Source: Spirochaetales bacterium (GTDB taxonomy: Bacteria > Spirochaetota > Spirochaetia > Treponematales > Treponemataceae). Taken from it: a DNA stretch of 43,962 nucleotides. The notes beneath the pieces were generated by a model that made no database searches, was not told the origin of the DNA, and saw only the letters and a list, made by a program, of their open reading frames with translations. Shown piece by piece: positions 1 to 7,850 of the stretch; the first letter of the stretch is position 1, and each line of letters starts with the position of its first letter. Made by a program: the position numbers and the translations under genes. The stretch spans positions 1 to 43,962 of the forward strand of contig JAFGIM010000039.1 in NCBI GenBank assembly GCA_016929605.1, written 5' to 3'.

Positions 1-1204
1 GCCTAAGGGCAAGCGTTTTTTCTTCCGCTGGTATCGGGGCAAGGCGCGCGCTCAGATAGTCCACCCGAGCACGGCTATCCCTGTCTGTAGCATCAGGAAG
101 AATGTCGGAAAGGCGTTCCAACGACGACCAGGAGCGATCCCTTATAATGGACATCGTTAGGCGCTCAAGTATATCGGCATAATAGGAACCGTCCGACCAT
201 TGCGGGCCATAGCGCTCAATATCGTCAAGACACAGCGAGGTGCGTTCGGCAAGGGATTGATCAAGAAGATACCAGATTGCCACATCCCGATCCCGGCTAT
301 TTTGCGCCGTGCGAATCGCGCGGTCAAACAACTCGCGTGCCGCATCTCCATACTCTTTTCCTTCGCGGGATAAAAGACGCGCAGCATAAAAAGATATCAT
401 ATACGGAGCGTCGGCAAAGGAATCTCCCTGGGGTATACGAGGCAGTAGAGACACAAAAAAATCTGATGCCGCCTTGGCCGATGGAGAGCCGAACAAAGCA
501 GAGCGGCCTGCATCCGAAAGAACCCTGCGGTAATACGCTCTTTCCCCGGCAGAGTCAAACAGCTGTTGTACGTACTCCCACGAGCGCTGATACTGTTTTT
601 CCAGCATGGCAGAGCGAAGGGACGCAACAGGGTCCTCTTTCGCTATAGAAGCAAGTAAGCCCACATAGGAAGCATCAAGGTCTGCTTCGCATATCCAACG
701 AGAGACGCCTCCTGGAAGCTCGGCGTGCCTCCCGGATTGTAGCAATACAAGGTTCCGCATACGCTCCCGCTCTTCCCTCAGTGCCGGAACAGACGCTATG
801 GAATAGTCCCCCATATCATCCAGGACAGAAAGGGCCTTAAGACGCTGCTGGTCGCTACCCACACGGGAAAGACCTTCCACACACAGTGTTGCATAAGGTT
901 CGCTCGACTTTACGGAAGCCCAACCATACCAATCCAAAGCCTTGTCCACGTGCCCCTGAGCTTCAAGATGCATGGCTATTACCCAAGGACCTTCCGCACC
1001 CAAGCGAAACGCTTCGGCGTAACGGCGCGGAGATACTCGCAATACAAAGGAGATGTCTGCCCTGGATAATTTTTCGCGGGCTTCGCCGAGTGGAACCCCA
1101 AAAACCCGGCCTTCCCCGCATGAGGTAGCAGATAGACAAAAGAAAAAAAACAAAGCCACAGCTATCGGCCGTATCGTACCGATTATGCCTGTGGCTCTAC
1201 GCAA
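1..1204 (-). CDS. TPR-like lipoprotein, 3' end beyond window (possible Slt-type transglycosylase N-terminal half)
   Basis: An open minus-strand frame runs from about 1204 off the left edge, roughly 400 codons without a stop. The N-terminus reads as a lipoprotein signal: basic start, hydrophobic run ALFFFFCLS, then a lipobox-like SATSC. After it the protein is alpha-helical with TPR-like signatures such as GHVDKALDWYGWA, suggesting a solenoid. This resembles the superhelical half of soluble lytic transglycosylases, whose catalytic domain would lie outside the window; that is only an inference. The gene follows the LysM gene by about 22 bases, so the two are probably co-transcribed, which fits a cell-wall role. 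The start is uncertain: TTG at 1204 gives the full signal peptide and GTG at 1159 a short one; neither has a convincing ribosome binding site. Confidence 0.6.
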   Translation of the reverse strand, partial: MRRATGIIGTIRPIAVALFFFFCLSATSCGEGRVFGVPLGEAREKLSRADISFVLRVSPRRYAEAFRLGAEGPWVIAMHLEAQGHVDKALDWYGWASVKSSEPYATLCVEGLSRVGSDQQRLKALSVLDDMGDYSIASVPALREERERMRNLVLLQSGRHAELPGGVSRWICEADLDASYVGLLASIAKEDPVASLRSAMLEKQYQRSWEYVQQLFDSAGERAYYRRVLSDAGRSALFGSPSAKAASDFFVSLLPRIPQGDSFADAPYMISFYAARLLSREGKEYGDAARELFDRAIRTAQNSRDRDVAIWYLLDQSLAERTSLCLDDIERYGPQWSDGSYYADILERLTMSIIRDRSWSSLERLSDILPDATDRDSRARVDYLSARLAPIPAEEKTLALR

Positions 1205-1226
1205 CCCGCCTGCGCGAGGGGGTATA

Positions 1227-2186
1227 TTATTTGGGAGGGATTTCGATTCGTGTGCCTGCAATAATCAAATTGGGGTTTCTGATTTTATTGTGCTTGGAAA
1301 TATCCGTGTATCTCCAGGGGTTATCATAATAGGCTTCAGAAAGATCCCACAGGGTATCGCCCCATTTAATCTTGTAGTTAACGGGCTTGGCATTGCTCAC
1401 CGGTTCGGCGGGCTCAGGTACAACCGGCTCTTCTACAACAGTGGCAACGGGCTCGCTTTCCTGAGTGGATGGAGGCGGAGTCGGCTCTGCGGGAGCCACC
1501 GGCGCGGGAGCAGGCTCGGAGGCAGGAACTACCTGTTCGGTAGCAAGCTCCTCGCGAGCGGCTTGTTGGGCTTGCATGGAGCGATTAAGCATCATCACCC
1601 GGGCGGATACTAGTAACGCAAGAACAAGGGCAAGAACGCCCACAACCAACACCAAAACGCACAGCCATGCCGGCATAAACACGCCGCTCTTTTTTTCTTC
1701 TTCGTTTGTCATTTCATATAATCCTTCCGGCGCATTGCCGGGAATCGTTCCCTGGTACGCCAGGTTACGATGATCGGGATCCTCCCCCAAGTGAAGGGAA
1801 GAATCTATTGGGCTTAAATCAAAATCGGGAAGCGAATACAAATCCTCGCGGGAAAGGGTTTCCAACGAAACAGACAGGGCTTGGCGGGACCCCGAATCAA
1901 GATCTACCGCCTCGGCAGAAAGCTCGTTTTGCTCGTCCAGAGTAAGCGTTAACTCTACCGTGGGCTCGCCCGACGCACGCGGGGAGATATCTTCGATAAT
2001 AAGCGTGCCAACATAGGCAGACTCATCAAGCTCACCGTCTTCGCTGCGAAATAGATTTATCTGGACGCTGGTTTGCTCGTCGCGCACCGTGGTGAGTTCA
2101 AGAATCTTGCTGGCCGGATTTCCCTCTTCAAGTACCGGGAAAAACTTGCTGTCCGCCAGTTTGATGCCGATAGAACCGGCTCCCAT
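1227..2186 (-). CDS. DnaK substrate-binding-like domain / transmembrane / LysM protein
   Basis: A 319-residue membrane protein of three parts. Residues 1 to about 110 look like the beta-sandwich substrate-binding domain of DnaK without its ATPase: stretches such as TTVRDEQTSVQINLF and ISPRASGEPTVELTLTLD follow the DnaK order (TTAEDNQSAV, INPAPRGMPQIEVTFDID). One membrane helix follows near residues 170-196, then a Pro/Glu/Ala-rich linker, then a C-terminal LysM domain (about 270-317) starting YKIKWGDTLWDLSEAYY, which should bind peptidoglycan in the periplasm. The N-terminal domain would then be cytoplasmic. The sequence AGTGAGG (2200-2194) lies 7 bases before the ATG at 2186 but only 1 base before the ATG at 2192, so the second ATG is preferred. 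It is transcribed divergently from the TPR protein. Function unknown; a link between wall and cytoplasm is a guess. Confidence 0.85.
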   Translation of the reverse strand: MGAGSIGIKLADSKFFPVLEEGNPASKILELTTVRDEQTSVQINLFRSEDGELDESAYVGTLIIEDISPRASGEPTVELTLTLDEQNELSAEAVDLDSGSRQALSVSLETLSREDLYSLPDFDLSPIDSSLHLGEDPDHRNLAYQGTIPGNAPEGLYEMTNEEEKKSGVFMPAWLCVLVLVVGVLALVLALLVSARVMMLNRSMQAQQAAREELATEQVVPASEPAPAPVAPAEPTPPPSTQESEPVATVVEEPVVPEPAEPVSNAKPVNYKIKWGDTLWDLSEAYYDNPWRYTDISKHNKIRNPNLIIAGTRIEIPPK

Positions 2187-2219
2187 ACGCATACCTCACT
2201 TGAGAAAACTCTTGAATTT

Positions 2220-2249
2220 ACTGTAGTACGCATCGATTAGTCTTGTCAA
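2220..2249 (-). promoter_or_regulatory. Promoter of the LysM gene
   Basis: On the minus strand TTGACA (2249-2244), an 18-base spacer and TACAGT (2225-2220) form a plausible sigma70 promoter. Transcription would start near 2213, giving a short leader with the AGTGAGG ribosome binding site. Confidence 0.5.
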
Positions 2250-2264
2250 CGTGAAATGTTGACA
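2244..2264. promoter_or_regulatory. Inverted repeat carrying both divergent -35 boxes
   Basis: TGTCAAC (2244-2250) and GTTGACA (2258-2264) are perfect 7-base inverted repeats with a 7-base spacer. Each arm contains the -35 hexamer TTGACA of one of the two divergent promoters, so a protein bound here would affect both genes. It may also simply be two back-to-back -35 boxes. Confidence 0.45.
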
Positions 2265-2287
2265 GCTCCAGCCACTGGGAGCATAAT
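2259..2287 (+). promoter_or_regulatory. Promoter of the TPR/Mrr-like gene, probably leaderless
   Basis: TTGACA (2259-2264), 17-base spacer, CATAAT (2282-2287). The ATG at 2296 follows the -10 box by 8 bases, so the predicted transcript begins at or within about 2 bases of the start codon. Confidence 0.6.
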
Positions 2288-2295
2288 GTAATGAT

Positions 2296-3660
2296 ATGAA
2301 TGTTAGCATCACGCTCGTCGTTGTCATCATCGTAGCGGCCCTCTCCATTCTTTTACTGTCCTTTCTTGGCAAAAAAAAAGAAACCAAGGCCCCAAAAAAG
2401 AAAAAACACAAGGACAGAGCTTCAATAATTCGTGAAGCGACCAAACGACTGTCTCAAAATCCGCGTGATCCGGAAGGCCTTCAGGCCATGGGTTCCCTTC
2501 ATTATCAGGAACAGGAATGGGAGAAGGCCTATGCCGCCTACGAAATCCTTATCGATATGGCCCCAAACCACGCAAAATTGGACGAATTTGAATGCGCGCT
2601 CAGAATGGGCGTTTCAGCCGTCAAAACAAACCGCCTTCAGGAAGCGCTTAAGGGCTTTTTAATGGCCCGAAAACTTAAAAGCGATCATTTTGAGGTTAAT
2701 TATAACCTTGGCTACATCTGTTTTTTACAAAAAGACTACGAAAAAGCCGCCATGTTCCTTAAACAAGCCCTCCTGGCCGACACCGAAAGCGTCTTGGCCC
2801 AACGGTACATGGGATTTAGCCTCCACAAGGCGCATCGCTACCGGGAAGCCCTTGGCTACCTAAAAAAGGCAGTAGACCTTCAGCCGGACGACAAAGAGGC
2901 CCTTTTTGCCATGGCAGAATGTTTTTACGAATCAGGAGCCTCCGAGCGAGCCCAAAAAATCTTCTCTCACCTTCGTCCCGACCCCACCCTTGGACCACAA
3001 TCAGCCCTTTATGCCGGCATCATTCACAGCCAAACCAACCAGGCGGACAAGGCCATTGTTGACTTTGAAATAGGATTAAAACACGAAACCATTCCACCCG
3101 AAATAGCGAATGAATTGCGGTACAAAATGGCGGTTACCCTGATAAAGATACAGGATATCTCTCGAGCCCTCTTAACCCTTAAAGACATTCAGCGGATTAC
3201 CCCTGGCTATAAGGACGTACCCGCGCTCATAGTCCGCTATCAAGAACTGAACCAGAACAAGAACCTGCAAGTGTATCTGCTTGCCGTCCAAAGCGAGTTT
3301 ATCAACCTGTGCCGAAAGATCGTCATACAGTTTTATCAGGGCGCAAAGGTAAAAATTACCGACATCTCGGTGTTTGCCGACTATTCCGACATCATCGCCG
3401 AAATCGACACCCCAAAATGGTCGGACATCGTTATATTCAGGTTTTTCCGTTCTCAGGGAGTGGTAGGAGAATTGTTGTTGCGCGACCTCTATGGACGTAT
3501 TAAAGACCTGAAAGCCGGAAAAGGCATCTGTATGTCCGCAGGAATTTTTTCGGAAGAATCAAGGCGCTTTACCGAAGGACGCCCCATAGACCTCTACGAC
3601 AAGGACCGCCTGAACAAACTGCTTAACGCGGTAGATTCTGGAGTGTCACTTAAAGCCTGA
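2296..3660 (+). CDS. Membrane-anchored TPR protein with degenerate Mrr-like C-terminal domain
   Basis: A 454-residue protein. Residues 5-24 form one membrane helix, followed by a Lys-rich patch that predicts a cytoplasmic body. About six TPR units cover residues 50-300, for example NYNLGYICFLQKDYEKAAMF. The C-terminal ~110 residues resemble the Mrr-type restriction endonuclease fold: the ending GIFSEESRRFTEGRPIDLYD matches the conserved last strand and helix of Mrr_cat. The core where Mrr carries its Q-x-K lysine reads VIFRFFRS here, so catalysis is probably lost and the domain may only bind. The TPR part suggests a scaffold role. It is divergent from the LysM gene and followed by rsmG on the other strand. 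No Shine-Dalgarno precedes the ATG. Confidence 0.85.
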   Translation: MNVSITLVVVIIVAALSILLLSFLGKKKETKAPKKKKHKDRASIIREATKRLSQNPRDPEGLQAMGSLHYQEQEWEKAYAAYEILIDMAPNHAKLDEFECALRMGVSAVKTNRLQEALKGFLMARKLKSDHFEVNYNLGYICFLQKDYEKAAMFLKQALLADTESVLAQRYMGFSLHKAHRYREALGYLKKAVDLQPDDKEALFAMAECFYESGASERAQKIFSHLRPDPTLGPQSALYAGIIHSQTNQADKAIVDFEIGLKHETIPPEIANELRYKMAVTLIKIQDISRALLTLKDIQRITPGYKDVPALIVRYQELNQNKNLQVYLLAVQSEFINLCRKIVIQFYQGAKVKITDISVFADYSDIIAEIDTPKWSDIVIFRFFRSQGVVGELLLRDLYGRIKDLKAGKGICMSAGIFSEESRRFTEGRPIDLYDKDRLNKLLNAVDSGVSLKA

Positions 3661-3679
3661 TCCTGTAAGGACTTGCCCC

Positions 3680-4405
3680 TTATCGGGGAATAATCACCAG
3701 ATGACGCTCTTCATGGTCTAAAAACGGCACCTGCACTGGTTTTGACTCCCAGAGTACCCCTTCCCTGCCAAGCGGAGCCATCTCGGCCTCTATCTTGTCC
3801 CGTCGTGCCTTCCAGGCGGCCAGGGAGCCTCCAGGACAGACAAGTCGGGAAAGGGCCGTAAACATTGGCGGTTCAAGGGGCCTAAAAGCCCGGAATACCA
3901 CCACATCATAGGGCCCACTTGCCTTCTCAATCTCGCCTTCAAGTACCGAAACAGTAGAAAGCCTGAGTACCGCACGAAGCCCGTTCAAAAAAGCGCATCG
4001 TTTACTCATTCGCTCAAGAAGAAATACCGGAGTCTGGGAAAACAACAGAGCAAGAGGAATACCCGGGAACCCGGCTCCCGTGCCGGCATCAGCCAGAGTT
4101 GATCCGGCCTTACGGGCAAGCAGAGCGGCAACCGCCTTCCAGGGGGCAAGACTGTCCAGAATATGGCGAACAATCAAATCGTCGCGGGTATCCGCCCCCA
4201 CCAGGTCAAACACCGCGTTAAAGAGCTCCAGTTCACCCATGTACTGTTCAAGAAGGGGAATGAGCGAGGTGGCGCCACGGCGCGCGGGGGTTTCCTCGCC
4301 CGCCGGGACGTCTTCGCCGGCCAGACCTATCTTTTCAAGGCCTGACTGCAGCAAGGCTCTTCCGGAAAGCGGAAATGACGGAACAGCGCCAACCGTTTTT
4401 GCCAC
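3680..4405 (-). CDS. rsmG: 16S rRNA (guanine527-N7)-methyltransferase RsmG
   Basis: A 241-residue cytoplasmic SAM-dependent methyltransferase that makes m7G527 in 16S rRNA. The SAM-binding glycine motif is at residues 107-119 (ADAGTGAGFPGIPLA), preceded by the family's HILDSLAP at 81-88 and followed by VVFRAFRPL at 169-177, the usual RsmG order. It is somewhat longer than the common 205-215 residues because of an N-terminal extension of about 45 residues. It begins only 2 bases after the tex stop codon and is almost certainly translated from the same mRNA. Loss of RsmG gives low-level streptomycin resistance in other bacteria (family knowledge). Confidence 0.95.
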   Translation of the reverse strand: MAKTVGAVPSFPLSGRALLQSGLEKIGLAGEDVPAGEETPARRGATSLIPLLEQYMGELELFNAVFDLVGADTRDDLIVRHILDSLAPWKAVAALLARKAGSTLADAGTGAGFPGIPLALLFSQTPVFLLERMSKRCAFLNGLRAVLRLSTVSVLEGEIEKASGPYDVVVFRAFRPLEPPMFTALSRLVCPGGSLAAWKARRDKIEAEMAPLGREGVLWESKPVQVPFLDHEERHLVIIPR

Positions 4406-4407
4406 GA

Positions 4408-6765
4408 CTAGCGCTTACCCTTTAAAAGGTCTGCAAAGGGATTGTAGGTCATACCGTCGTCTTCCCGTTCATTTCTTGGTTGCCGGGAAGGAGCAGGCCG
4501 GCGATCGGGCGGTGCAGAGCGAGAACCAGGTGCAGAAGACGGAGAGCCGTCGCCACGCTTTACCGCCACTACGCGGCGGGGTGTAGCGGAAGTGGAAGAG
4601 GCAGCCGAAGCGGAAGCCCCGCTTTTACAGCTCAGGCTTATACGCCTGCGGTCAAGGTCCAATCCGATAATCCGGCATTCCTTTACGTCTCCTACCTTTA
4701 CCACGTCCATCGGATCCTTAACGTACTGATCGCTCATCTCGGAAAGATGCAATAAAGCGGTTTCCTTGATGCCAATATCAACAAAGGCGCCAAAGTCTAC
4801 TACGTTCTTGATCTTGCCGGTTACCATCATGCCTTCTTTAAGATCCTCAAAGGCGATAACGCCTTTTTGCATAATCGGCTTGGGGAAGCCGTCGCGGGGG
4901 TCGCGGTTCGGTTTTTTCAGCTCGTCAATAATGTCGGTGATCGTCTGGTCTCCCAGCGAGAATTTGGTCTTTATGTCCCCACGCACATCCTGGGTTACGT
5001 CCTTTTTCTCCTGCACCAGGGTCCAGACCACCCGGGCTGCCTCGTAGTTTTCGGGATGAACCCAGCTATTATCAAGGGGATCGGGACTTTCAGGGATTTT
5101 GAGGAAGCCAGCACATTGCTCAAAACTCTTGGGGCCCATGCCAGGCACCTTCATTAACTGATCGCGCGAGACGATCTTGCCGCCGGCTTCGCGGAAGGCA
5201 ACTATCTTCTTGGCCAGGGTGCCGTTAATCCCGGACACGTATTTAAGCAAGCTAAAGCTCGCCGTATTCAGGTTCACTCCAACGTTGTTTACCACCGAGC
5301 CGACTACCTCGTCCAGGGTTTCCGACAATTTCTTCTGGTTTACGTCGTGTTGATACAAACCAACGCCGATACTCTTGGGATCAATCTTGACGAGCTCGGC
5401 AAGCGGGTCCTGCAAACGCCGCCCGATAGAAATGGCGCCCCGGATAGTAAGGTCAAGTTCGGGAAATTCCTCGCGGGCTACATCGCTTGCGGAATACACC
5501 GACGCACCGTCTTCATCAACCACGGTATAAAGGACCGAAGGACAATGATCGCCAATCACCTTGGCCACCACTTCCTGAACCTCGCGCGTGCCGGTACCGT
5601 TTCCGATAGCTACCAACTGAATATTGAAGTCCTTAATTGCCTTTAAGACGGCAGCCTCGCCCTCGGCAGCCTTATGCTGGTAGATAACAAAGGAGCCCAG
5701 ATATTTTCCGGTTTCATCCAGGGCCGCGCACTTGGTACCCGTGCGGATGCCAGGGTCTATGCCCAATACCCGCGTTCCCTTAATGGGCTGCTGCATCAAA
5801 AGGTTTTTAAGATTCTCGCTAAATACGGTAATACCGTGGTCATCTGCCTTGTCGCTCAAGTCGCTGCGGATTTCGCGTACTACCGCCGGAGAAAGAAGGC
5901 GGATCAACCCGTCCTCTATAGATTGTCTGTGGTAGTCGTTGGCAGGAGGATATTTCCGAAGCAAAATGTCGATGGCACCGTCGGTATCAACTTCAATCTT
6001 TACGTCTAAGGCCTTGTCCCTCTCGCCGCGGTTAATCGCAAGGACGCGGTGAGGTTTTATCTGATTAAGCGGTTCCTTATAATCCCAGTACATCTGGTAC
6101 ACGCTTGTTTTTTGCGCGCCCTCATCCCCAACGCCAGTAACCACATACTCACCAGTTTTATAATACCAGGCTCTAATATCCGCGCGGTTATCGGGATCCT
6201 GGGCAATACGTTCGGCAATAATGTCCATCGCTCCCTGTATGGCCTCGTCTGCGCTATGAACCGATAGCTCTGTGTTTTCTTCGTCGATGCGCACATATTC
6301 TGGAGCGGCAGCATCCACCGCGCCCTTGTCCTTTTGTTCCATCAGGTCCGCAAGACTTTCCAGACCACGTTCTATGGCAAGCATGCCGCGTGTTTTTTTC
6401 TTTTTCTTAAAGGGAGCCCACAGGTCTTCCAGTTCGGTTAGCGTTGCGGCCTTCATCACATTGGCATGAAGAAGCTCGGTTAGTTTCCCCTGCGTAAAGA
6501 TGCCTTTGATTATCTCGATTCGCCTTGTTTCCAGGTTATGATAGCTCTTGAACAAGTGGTCCGAATCCCGTACCTGAACCTCGTCCAGGGAGCCGTGTTT
6601 TTCCTTTCTGTATCGCGAAATAAAGGGGATGGTGCATCCCTCGGCTACAAGCGAGACAACAGCGGACACCTGAGCCGGCTGTATCTTTAATTCTTCGGCA
6701 ACCCGTTTAAGGATCGCTACCTCGTTCACTGTTAATCCGTCAATTAATTCCTGGGTAAATTCCAT
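4408..6765 (-). CDS. tex: Tex-family RNA-binding protein (S1 domain)
   Basis: A 785-residue cytoplasmic protein with the full Tex architecture: N-terminal helical region, a YqgF/RNase-H-like domain containing RVLGIDPGIRTGTKCA, a helix-hairpin-helix segment (LMKVPGMGPKSFEQCAGF) and an S1 domain at about 645-713 (GMMVTGKIKNVVDFGAFVDI). Tex proteins bind nucleic acid and are associated with transcription and RNA decay. The tail after the S1 domain (about 715-770) is low-complexity Ser/Pro/Arg-rich, which may add RNA affinity. There is no Shine-Dalgarno in front of the ATG; it sits 8 bases behind a -10 box. It is the first gene of the tex-rsmG operon. Confidence 0.95.
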   Translation of the reverse strand: MEFTQELIDGLTVNEVAILKRVAEELKIQPAQVSAVVSLVAEGCTIPFISRYRKEKHGSLDEVQVRDSDHLFKSYHNLETRRIEIIKGIFTQGKLTELLHANVMKAATLTELEDLWAPFKKKKKTRGMLAIERGLESLADLMEQKDKGAVDAAAPEYVRIDEENTELSVHSADEAIQGAMDIIAERIAQDPDNRADIRAWYYKTGEYVVTGVGDEGAQKTSVYQMYWDYKEPLNQIKPHRVLAINRGERDKALDVKIEVDTDGAIDILLRKYPPANDYHRQSIEDGLIRLLSPAVVREIRSDLSDKADDHGITVFSENLKNLLMQQPIKGTRVLGIDPGIRTGTKCAALDETGKYLGSFVIYQHKAAEGEAAVLKAIKDFNIQLVAIGNGTGTREVQEVVAKVIGDHCPSVLYTVVDEDGASVYSASDVAREEFPELDLTIRGAISIGRRLQDPLAELVKIDPKSIGVGLYQHDVNQKKLSETLDEVVGSVVNNVGVNLNTASFSLLKYVSGINGTLAKKIVAFREAGGKIVSRDQLMKVPGMGPKSFEQCAGFLKIPESPDPLDNSWVHPENYEAARVVWTLVQEKKDVTQDVRGDIKTKFSLGDQTITDIIDELKKPNRDPRDGFPKPIMQKGVIAFEDLKEGMMVTGKIKNVVDFGAFVDIGIKETALLHLSEMSDQYVKDPMDVVKVGDVKECRIIGLDLDRRRISLSCKSGASASAASSTSATPRRVVAVKRGDGSPSSAPGSRSAPPDRRPAPSRQPRNEREDDGMTYNPFADLLKGKR

Positions 6766-6773
6766 AGGGGGGT

Positions 6774-6802
6774 ATTCTACCGGATTCGCGCCCTGCCGAC
6801 AA
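6774..6802 (-). promoter_or_regulatory. tex promoter, probably leaderless
   Basis: On the minus strand TTGTCG (6802-6797), 17-base spacer, TAGAAT (6779-6774), then 8 bases to the tex ATG at 6765. The predicted start of transcription falls within about 2 bases of the ATG. Confidence 0.55.
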
Positions 6803-6873
6803 GGGAAAAAGTAAACCTAAAGCTCTTGACAGTCCCTCTGTCTTTGGCAATCATCGCTTCTGGAGTGTACGTG

Positions 6874-7347
6874 ATGTATAAATTAACATATGCCCTGTAT
6901 GCCACGATTGTAGTGCTTGCTGTGTCGGCCTGTGCCTCTGGCGCCCGCCCTGCCGCAACGTCAACCGGAAAGACTGATTATCGCACTATTACCGACGCGG
7001 CTACCCTTGACCGTTTGATTGCCGAACTTTCCATGCAAGGGGAAAATCCCGTCCTGATTGATCTTCGCGATGGTGTCGATTACGAAAGAGCCCACGCGCC
7101 CCGCTTCCTTAACGTTCCCAACGCCCGCGCAGGCGAGCCCTTTGCCACCTGGATCGCTCCCTTTCGCAAGGACAAATACATTATCCTTATGTGCTATGGC
7201 GGCAATCGAAGCGCCCGTGCTTTTGAGTATCTGGTGGTGTCGGGGTTTACCCGAGTGTGGGATTTCTCTCCCGGCTACGAATCCTACGCCGCCGCGCAGG
7301 GCCCATCGTATGTAAGCGAGCAGGGCTCCTGCGACTGTCCTAAATAA
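6874..7347 (+). CDS. Rhodanese-domain lipoprotein
   Basis: A 157-residue exported protein. Residues 1-20 form a lipoprotein signal ending VLAVSAC (lipid attachment at Cys20). The rest is one rhodanese domain: NPVLIDLRDGVDYERAHAP near 58-76 and an active-site loop CYGGNRS with Cys107, so sulfurtransferase chemistry is possible. The aromatic loop resembles periplasmic single-domain rhodaneses. The ATG at 6874 is chosen because GGAG (6862-6865) lies 8 bases upstream and because the lipoprotein signal starts there. A TTGACA (6826-6831) with AATCAT at 17 bases may be its promoter. It is divergent from tex. Confidence 0.85.
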   Translation: MYKLTYALYATIVVLAVSACASGARPAATSTGKTDYRTITDAATLDRLIAELSMQGENPVLIDLRDGVDYERAHAPRFLNVPNARAGEPFATWIAPFRKDKYIILMCYGGNRSARAFEYLVVSGFTRVWDFSPGYESYAAAQGPSYVSEQGSCDCPK

Positions 7348-7354
7348 AAATTGA

Positions 7355-7840
7355 TTACGCCTTTGTTAGGTGCTCGCGAATTTCATACTCCAGGTCGTAG
7401 TACTTGCTACATATCTTGTTGTTTATTCTCAGGCGTCTGAGCACGCGCGTTTGTTCTGTATCCAATATGACGATCTTCAAGTTCTCTTCCACCCGCCGCG
7501 CCACCGTTAATGCATGTACAAGGGTAAGCCGTTTCTCCAAAGTTTCGTACCCTTCAAGGCTTACCCTCTTCCACTCATATTTTTTACCGTTAATCCGAAA
7601 AAACTGATCGTCTACCCCATACACCCGATACTGCGGCACGGTAGACCCATTAATAATAATGGGCACAATAAGGCACACCGCAATCAGCATAAGTCCCATC
7701 GGATCCAACGAACCGTCATACCGCACATGCAAGGGAAGAGACACCATGTAATACGCCCCCCAAAAAAACAAGGCCGTAAACAAAACATTGAACACCAGAT
7801 ACCCATACCTGGGGTAATACTTGTTTGCCGAAGTAGACAT
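7355..7840 (-). CDS. Small two-helix membrane protein with bPH-like C-terminal domain
   Basis: A 161-residue protein with two hydrophobic segments (about 14-34 and 47-64) joined by a short loop, then a soluble ~95-residue region starting YRVYGVDDQFFRINGKKYEW. The hairpin-plus-beta-domain layout resembles bacterial PH-like membrane proteins, though I do not recognise a specific family. The start at 7840 has AGGAG 7 bases upstream; that ribosome binding site overlaps the stop codon of LP1 (TAGGAG). The start lies 10 bases past that stop, so it should be co-transcribed and coupled with LP1. Confidence 0.75.
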   Translation of the reverse strand: MSTSANKYYPRYGYLVFNVLFTALFFWGAYYMVSLPLHVRYDGSLDPMGLMLIAVCLIVPIIINGSTVPQYRVYGVDDQFFRINGKKYEWKRVSLEGYETLEKRLTLVHALTVARRVEENLKIVILDTEQTRVLRRLRINNKICSKYYDLEYEIREHLTKA

Positions 7841-7850
7841 CAGATAACTC

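Noticed and set aside
3661-3690. Terminator between the TPR gene and rsmG
   Set aside because: CCCC-TTATC-GGGG is a 4-base stem without a U-run on either strand, too weak to call.
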